From Armatimonadetes bacterium UBA5352 (GTDB taxonomy: Bacteria > Armatimonadota > Zipacnadia > Zipacnadales > UBA5352): DNA of 18,186 nucleotides. The stretch is from contig DHPY01000100.1 in the NCBI GenBank assembly GCA_002411015.1, positions 4,153 through 22,338 on the forward strand, in the 5' to 3' direction. Positions within the stretch are counted from its first letter, which is position 1. Every line of letters starts with the position of its first letter. The notes beneath the pieces were generated by a model. The model was not told the origin of the DNA, searched no databases, and saw only the letters and a list, made by a program, of their open reading frames with translations. A program made the translations under genes and the position numbers. Of this stretch, positions 15,047 to 18,186 are shown in pieces.

Positions 15047-15133
15047 CTGGTGCGGCGAGGGCGCCCCACCTACTTAACTCCGCGGCCTGCGAGCCTCAAG
15101 CTTAAGTAGTGCGGGCGCCCTCGCCCGCACACG
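15047..15133 (+). repeat. Composite palindromic hairpin repeat, copy 1
   Basis: Two GC-rich hairpins flank a TTAA-containing core. The left hairpin pairs 15049-15057 with 15062-15070 (8 of 9 pairs, loop AGGG). The core has TACTTAA (15071-15077) inverted as TTAAGTA (15102-15108). The right hairpin pairs 15109-15117 perfectly with 15122-15130 (9 bp, loop CCCT). The right half is roughly the reverse complement of the left half, so the element is a palindrome built from two copies of one unit of about 29 nt. It begins 8 nt after the upstream stop codon. Confidence 0.9.
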
Positions 15134-15202
15134 CAATGACAGATGGGAACGCCAACGAACCCTCTGGTGGGGCTATGCATTAAGCGCATCTGCCGGGTGG
15201 GC

Positions 15203-15267
15203 GCTAACGGGCCGTATGCTGTCCTGGAGGGGCCGCTAACGGGCCATTTCGCGGTCCTGGAGGGGCC
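15203..15267 (+). repeat. Tandem duplication, 32/33 bp
   Basis: Two adjacent copies (15203-15234 and 15235-15267) both start GCTAACGGGCC and end GTCCTGGAGGGGCC, differing only in the short middle stretch. The second copy runs directly into the left arm of the large inverted repeat. No coding or regulatory role is evident. Confidence 0.85.
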
Positions 15268-15456
15268 GCCCGAGCGAAGCGAGGGTGAGGCCCGCTTGCG
15301 GGCCGAAGGTTCCACCCCGGCCCATATCGTTCGTCGTGCGTTGGACCGCCAGGCAGACGGTTGTGGTTGTGCGTGGGCCGAGGTGGAACCTGAGGCGCTG
15401 GCGCGCCTCACTCCTCGCGCCGCCAAACGACAGCGGCGCTCGGAGCGGCCCCTCCA
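15258..15456. repeat. Large nested inverted repeat (about 200 bp)
   Basis: Four blocks pair in nested order. TGGAGGGGCCGC (15258-15269) pairs with 15445-15456 (12 bp, perfect). CCGAGCG (15270-15276) pairs with 15437-15443 across one bulged A. GCGAGGGTGAGGC (15279-15291) pairs with 15405-15418 with one extra base. AGGTTCCACCCCGGCCCA (15307-15324) pairs with 15374-15391 (17 of 18). A small perfect hairpin (15289-15295 with 15298-15304) lies in the left arm. It looks like two inverted copies of one dispersed element, diverged by small insertions. The unpaired centre is 15325-15373. Confidence 0.85.
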
Positions 15457-15499
15457 CACGACAACGACCGCGCCGGGCGAAGACGTGCGTGATGCATAG

Positions 15500-15587
15500 C
15501 TGGTGGGGCGAGGGCGCCCCACCTACTTAACTCAGCGGCCTGGCAAGCCTCAAGCTTAAGTGGCACGGGCGCCCTCGCCCGCACGCG
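15500..15587 (+). repeat. Composite palindromic hairpin repeat, copy 2
   Basis: This is nearly identical to the element at 15047-15133 and in the same orientation. The left hairpin is perfect here (15502-15510 with 15515-15523, 9 bp, loop AGGG), the TACTTAA core is present, and the right hairpin with loop CCCT ends at 15583. It begins 24 nt past the stop of the minus-strand lipoprotein gene, so each converging gene ends next to one copy. Confidence 0.9.
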
Positions 15588-15610
15588 TTACGGTGTCACA
15601 ACTGGTAGCC

Positions 15611-16708
15611 TCAGTCCGGGCGTACCTCTCCCCCGCCACCGTAGGGCGGCTCGATCCACGCAAGCTCCTCAAGCACGAAGTCGCGGGTGAGCGTCTCATC
15701 TGGGAGGACCCGAAGCTCCTCCCACACCGGCGCCCAGCCCGGCATGTAGACCTCGATGCTCGCGTAGCCGGCAGGCGCGTTGAGCGTATACTGCCCGCTC
15801 GCGTCCGTCAGCGTACTCACCGACTCGAAGTACGGCGGCGCGATCATCCCCGGATCAGGCGGACACACGCCGGGCTCGCTGCCCTCGCCATCGCCCTCCT
15901 GGGCGGGCTCAACCGGGGCCACCTCGGGCGGGCCGACCGGTCCCCACCAGGTGTCGGTGGAGATGGTCACGCGCGCTCCCATCACCGGCGCGCTGAGGCC
16001 GCCCTGCACCCCGACCACCGTGCCCTGCACGGTCCCTACGCCGGGCTCGATCGCCTCGCGGAGAGTGAAGTCGGCGACCGCGGTGTGGCCTGCATCCACC
16101 CAGACCCACTGCCAGCCGCCCTCCATACCGGGCTGCTGCACGCTCACGGTGTACTCGCCCGGCGGCACCGCACGGATGATGAACGAGCCGTCCGCGTCGG
16201 TGAAGGTGCTGAAGCTTGGCAGGCCCTCAGGCGGGGGGTAGACGACAGGCTGCGGCTCGCCCGTCTCGTCGAGCATGATCATGACCGCGGGCTGGGCGGT
16301 GACCTCCACCCCCGCGAGTGGCGTGAGGCCGCCCTGGCCGAGCACGGTCACAATCCCGACGATCTGCCCGCCCAGTTCGGGGACGATCTCCGGCGCCCGC
16401 ACGCGCTCGCCATCGGGCACCTGGATGGTGGTGTAGCCGCCCTCCATCCCGTCCTCGGAGACGATGCCGATGCGGTGCTCACCGGGAGCCACGCTGACCG
16501 CGTAGCTGCCGTCCGCCTGCAGCGCCCCTGGAACCGGCTGCCCGTCAAGGAGAAGCTGATAGTCAGCGACGGAGCCCTGCACGTTCACCCGGCCCTCAAT
16601 CGAAGAGCTTTGCGGCGGCGTGAGGTCGTCATCATCGCCTCCGCCGCAGCCCGCGAGAGCCATCATCAGACACGCAACAACCAGCGCCAGCAACATCCTC
16701 GGTTGCAT
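15611..16708 (-). CDS. Lipoprotein with three carboxypeptidase-regulatory-like (Ig-fold) repeats
   Basis: This is a 365-aa predicted lipoprotein. A short basic start and hydrophobic core end in lipobox LAGC with lipidated Cys21, followed by a Gly/Asp-rich tether (GGGDDDD). Three beta-sandwich repeats of the carboxypeptidase-regulatory-like type follow at about 36-107, 112-218 and 226-347. They share features such as DGSY/DGSF/SGQY turns, APGEHRI/PPGEYTV motifs and GQGGL or VQGGL linkers. The third repeat has an acidic Pro-rich insert (about 257-292). Such repeats usually act as cell-surface binding or spacer modules, not enzymes. The start at 16708 is supported by GGAGG 8 nt upstream and by the lipobox geometry; the longer open frame to 16828 overlaps the next gene. 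It follows the EF-Tu-like gene by 34 bp on the same strand, so the two are probably co-transcribed. Confidence 0.85.
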   Translation of the reverse strand: MQPRMLLALVVACLMMALAGCGGGDDDDLTPPQSSSIEGRVNVQGSVADYQLLLDGQPVPGALQADGSYAVSVAPGEHRIGIVSEDGMEGGYTTIQVPDGERVRAPEIVPELGGQIVGIVTVLGQGGLTPLAGVEVTAQPAVMIMLDETGEPQPVVYPPPEGLPSFSTFTDADGSFIIRAVPPGEYTVSVQQPGMEGGWQWVWVDAGHTAVADFTLREAIEPGVGTVQGTVVGVQGGLSAPVMGARVTISTDTWWGPVGPPEVAPVEPAQEGDGEGSEPGVCPPDPGMIAPPYFESVSTLTDASGQYTLNAPAGYASIEVYMPGWAPVWEELRVLPDETLTRDFVLEELAWIEPPYGGGGEVRPD

Positions 16709-16742
16709 CCGCCAGACCTCCTCAGCATGCACCGGCAGCCAG

Positions 16743-17048
16743 CTACGCGCTTCCCAGCCTCTGCCTCGGGCCCTCCTCAGGGCGCGAGATGACCACGACA
16801 GCGTCTCCTGGCCGGACATGCTCCTCAACCGGAACCCACACGCGCTGCCCCGGCTTCCCCCGCTTCACCTTCTCGTGGTAGACGCGGATCTGGCGGATCG
16901 TCTGGCGGAAATCGGTATCGGGGCCGACGATCTGCACCTTATCGCCGACCCGCAGGGACATATCGAGACGGATGAGCGCGTCCATGAAGCGCCAGCGGAA
17001 CTCCTCGACATTCCCAACCTTGATGCCCTGCACCTGGAACTCGGTCAC
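16743..17048 (-). CDS. Small EF-Tu-domain-2-like protein (translation-elongation-factor-like), GTG start
   Basis: This 101-aa protein resembles the short, stand-alone 'translation elongation factor-like' proteins related to the beta-barrel domain 2 of EF-Tu. The core includes KVGNV (10-14), LRVGDKVQIVGPDTDFRQT (32-50), the strand IRQIRVYHEK (51-60), KRGKPGQRVWVPV (62-74) and RPGDAVVVI (79-87). No GTPase domain is present. Known relatives have no firmly established function. I chose the GTG at 17048 because GGAGG lies 6 nt upstream and a perfect TATAAT sits at 17093-17088. Transcription would then begin near 17081, downstream of the in-frame ATG at 17099. The next gene, a lipoprotein, starts 34 bp later. 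Confidence 0.75.
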   Translation of the reverse strand: MTEFQVQGIKVGNVEEFRWRFMDALIRLDMSLRVGDKVQIVGPDTDFRQTIRQIRVYHEKVKRGKPGQRVWVPVEEHVRPGDAVVVISRPEEGPRQRLGSA

Positions 17049-17054
17049 GCTGCA

Positions 17055-17059
17055 CCTCC
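17055..17059 (-). promoter_or_regulatory. Ribosome-binding site deciding a GTG start
   Basis: GGAGG on the minus strand, 6 nt upstream of the GTG at 17048. The alternative ATG at 17099 has no comparable site. Confidence 0.7.
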
Positions 17060-17087
17060 CGGAGCCGCGAGCCGTCTCGTATCGTTC

Positions 17088-17093
17088 ATTATA
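17088..17093 (-). promoter_or_regulatory. Perfect -10 box (TATAAT) for the EF-Tu-like/lipoprotein unit
   Basis: An exact TATAAT on the minus strand stands out in GC-rich surroundings. No convincing -35 is found 16-18 nt upstream. The predicted transcript start is near 17081, giving a leader of about 33 nt to the GTG at 17048 and excluding the ATG at 17099. Confidence 0.5.
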
Positions 17094-17139
17094 CACCACC
17101 AGCAGCGGGTTCTCGCGTTCTGGCGAAGTTCACAGATGG

Positions 17140-17189
17140 GTGCGGGCGAGGGCGCCCGCACTAGTTAAGCGGTCGAAGCGCGCCCGCGC
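17140..17189 (+). repeat. Hairpin repeat unit with 21-bp tail, copy a
   Basis: Positions 17140-17161 form a perfect 9-bp hairpin (loop AGGG) of the same type as at 15109-15130 (reverse orientation). It is followed by TAGTTAA (one base off TACTTAA) and a 21-bp tail (17169-17189) beginning GCGGTCGAAG that recurs exactly at 17321-17341. Confidence 0.9.
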
Positions 17190-17223
17190 CATGGGAGCCC
17201 ATCAGGTACGAGGGATCTGTCGA

Positions 17224-17252
17224 TTAAGTAGGTGGGGCGCCCTCGCCCCACC
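17224..17252 (-). repeat. Hairpin repeat unit, inverted copy
   Basis: On the minus strand this is exactly the 29-nt unit found at 15502-15530: a perfect 9-bp hairpin (loop AGGG) followed by TACTTAA. It lacks the 21-bp tail seen in its two neighbours and lies between them in opposite orientation. Confidence 0.9.
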
Positions 17253-17291
17253 AGGCACAGGCTCGCATCTTCGCCTGGACGAGCCTCTTCA

Positions 17292-17341
17292 GTGCGGGCG
17301 GGGGCGCCCGCACTACTTAAGCGGTCGAAGCGCGCCCGCGC
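17292..17341 (+). repeat. Hairpin repeat unit with 21-bp tail, copy b
   Basis: This matches the unit at 17140-17189 except for a loop base change (GGGG for AGGG) and TACTTAA in place of TAGTTAA. The 21-bp tail (17321-17341) is identical. It is followed by TACTTGA, which suggests a further degenerate unit end. It lies 48 bp past the amidohydrolase stop codon. Confidence 0.9.
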
Positions 17342-17389
17342 TACTTGAGCAGGCAGGGTCAGAGGCGCGTCTCACGGGGCACAGAGCGC

Positions 17390-18160
17390 TCAGGCCATCA
17401 GCCGCTCGGCGGCGCCGTGGTAGACGCTCTCGCGCAGTGCCTCGTCGGCGCCGAGGGCATCGAGCAGCGCCTCATGCCGCTCGAGCATCATCACCGGATC
17501 GGAGGCGTCGGAGCAGAAACACCAGCGCTGCACAACGCGCTCGAGGACCTCATCGCCCCAACCGCGCATCAGCCCGACGAGGAACTCCACCGGGCGCTTG
17601 CTGCAAACGCTGGAGATGTCCCAGTAGAGGTTCGGCCAGGTGGCGATCATCATCCATGCCTCGTCATACCACGGCTGCCCGAGGTGCGGCATGAGGACCT
17701 TGAGCGCCGGGCAGGAGCGCAGTGGCAGGTCGAGGTAGACGGGGCGCATCCGCGAGGCGTCGACGTCGTGGCCGGCCTCGTCATGGAGCCTGCCGAGGAT
17801 GCCGCAGTGGATGTTGCAGGGCATCCCGAGGGCCTCGGCGCGCCGGTAGATCGGCAGCAGCGAGCGGTCGTTGTAGGGCACATTCGGCACGATCATCTTC
17901 AGCGCCTCGAAGCCGAGGGTGTGGAGATGATCCACCTTCTCCGGGCCATCGATCCCGAGCTTCACGTAGCCGAAGCTGATGATGCGGTCCGGGTAGGCCT
18001 CGCGGGCGCGGATGACGCCTTCGTTGTCGAACTGGCCGAAGAGCGGGCCGCAGGTGGAGAGGCCGATCTTCGTGATGCCTGCATCATCGGCGCGGGCGAG
18101 GTAGGCCTCAAGGCTGCCCTCAGTGCGCTGGTAGTGCCGGTGGATGTCGATGATCTGCAT
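17390..18160 (-). CDS. Amidohydrolase-2 family metal-dependent hydrolase
   Basis: This 256-aa TIM-barrel protein is of the amidohydrolase-related (Amidohydro_2) type, a family of hydrolases and decarboxylases acting on rings, lactones and aromatic acids. Visible metal or active-site motifs are DIHRHY near the N-terminus (His7, His9), NIHCG (His118), MPHLGQ (His159) and CSDASD (Asp218), in the order expected for this fold. No signal peptide is present, so it is cytoplasmic. The substrate is unknown. At 256 aa it is at the short end for the family, but all core motifs are present. The start at 18160 has GGAG 8 nt upstream and begins directly with the first barrel strand. It is the first minus-strand gene at the right edge, and its own upstream region lies outside the window. 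Confidence 0.88.
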   Translation of the reverse strand: MQIIDIHRHYQRTEGSLEAYLARADDAGITKIGLSTCGPLFGQFDNEGVIRAREAYPDRIISFGYVKLGIDGPEKVDHLHTLGFEALKMIVPNVPYNDRSLLPIYRRAEALGMPCNIHCGILGRLHDEAGHDVDASRMRPVYLDLPLRSCPALKVLMPHLGQPWYDEAWMMIATWPNLYWDISSVCSKRPVEFLVGLMRGWGDEVLERVVQRWCFCSDASDPVMMLERHEALLDALGADEALRESVYHGAAERLMA

Positions 18161-18186
18161 GGAAGGCTCTCCCTCTGTGCTCGTGG

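Larger units (their letters stand above)
15039..15610. other. Repeat-filled convergent intergenic region, no supported gene
   Basis: This 572-bp region lies between the convergent ends of the ADP-ribosylglycohydrolase gene and the lipoprotein gene. It is bracketed by two near-identical composite hairpin elements and filled by a tandem duplication and a long inverted repeat. A 118-codon plus-strand open frame (15143-15499) spans it, but consists wholly of repeat DNA and has no recognisable domain. I see no RNA gene. Confidence 0.8.
17100..17389. other. Intergenic region holding three hairpin repeat units
   Basis: This 290-bp gap separates the amidohydrolase gene from the promoter of the EF-Tu-like gene. 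It contains three units of the repeat family at 17140, 17224 and 17292, the middle one inverted. I see no coding or RNA gene. The hairpins could end amidohydrolase transcripts, but none has a T-tract. Confidence 0.75.

Noticed and set aside
15143..15499. A 118-codon open frame between the composite repeats
   Set aside because: It is built from the tandem and inverted repeats, with no recognisable domain and no good ribosome-binding site.
15560..16792. A 410-codon plus-strand open frame opposite the lipoprotein gene
   Set aside because: The minus strand has a lipobox, a ribosome-binding site and three repeat domains; the plus-strand translation is His/Arg/Leu-rich and featureless.
17140..17341. 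Possible CRISPR array
   Set aside because: Only three units, in mixed orientation, with irregular spacing and self-complementary hairpins; no cas genes nearby.

Overview
This is a GC-rich bacterial chromosomal window with 12 intact protein-coding genes. There are no RNA genes, transposases, integrases, phage genes or CRISPR arrays that I can see. The mix of genes (a DUF6785/DUF6784 membrane protein, a Gfo/Idh/MocA oxidoreductase, an ADP-ribosylglycohydrolase-fold protein, an amidohydrolase-2 protein, an FtsX-type permease, carboxypeptidase-regulatory-like repeats on a lipoprotein) resembles uncultured Armatimonadota, Planctomycetota or related lineages. That placement is inference from gene content, with Armatimonadota my best guess. 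Most genes have a clear Shine-Dalgarno sequence (GGAGG-like, 6-10 nt before the start), which allowed several starts to be moved inward from the longest open frame.

Left block, all on the minus strand (about 20-11804). Read in the direction of transcription it holds: a 698-aa DUF6785/6784 polytopic membrane protein; a 1597-aa fusion of an M28 aminopeptidase-like lobe with an FtsX/MacB-type permease; an alpha/alpha-toroid (terpenoid-cyclase-like) protein; a Gfo/Idh/MocA oxidoreductase followed by a convincing rho-independent terminator; then a separate two-gene unit of a PHP phosphoesterase and dihydrolipoamide dehydrogenase (lpdA), with its own plausible promoter and a long hairpin after lpdA.

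Middle block, plus strand (about 11785-15038): a zinc-ribbon membrane protein, an exported calcineurin-like metallophosphoesterase and an ADP-ribosylglycohydrolase-family protein. Spacings of 72 and 81 bp fit one transcription unit, probably starting from a promoter that overlaps the 5' end of the divergent DUF6785 gene.

Right block, minus strand (15611-18160): an amidohydrolase-2 protein, then a small EF-Tu-domain-2-like protein with a GTG start and a perfect TATAAT box, then a lipoprotein with three carboxypeptidase-regulatory-like (Ig-fold) repeats. The gaps downstream of genes here (15039-15610 and 17100-17389) are filled with a family of GC-rich hairpin repeats that recur in both orientations. 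The first gap also contains a nested inverted repeat of about 200 bp.

The most unusual item is the 1597-aa protein. The M28 fold is recognisable across its whole length, including the terminal DTPxDT motif, but most metal ligands and the catalytic Glu are substituted, and a charged coiled-coil is inserted. It is fused to an ABC-type permease module with no ATPase gene nearby. The second is the modular hairpin repeat family.
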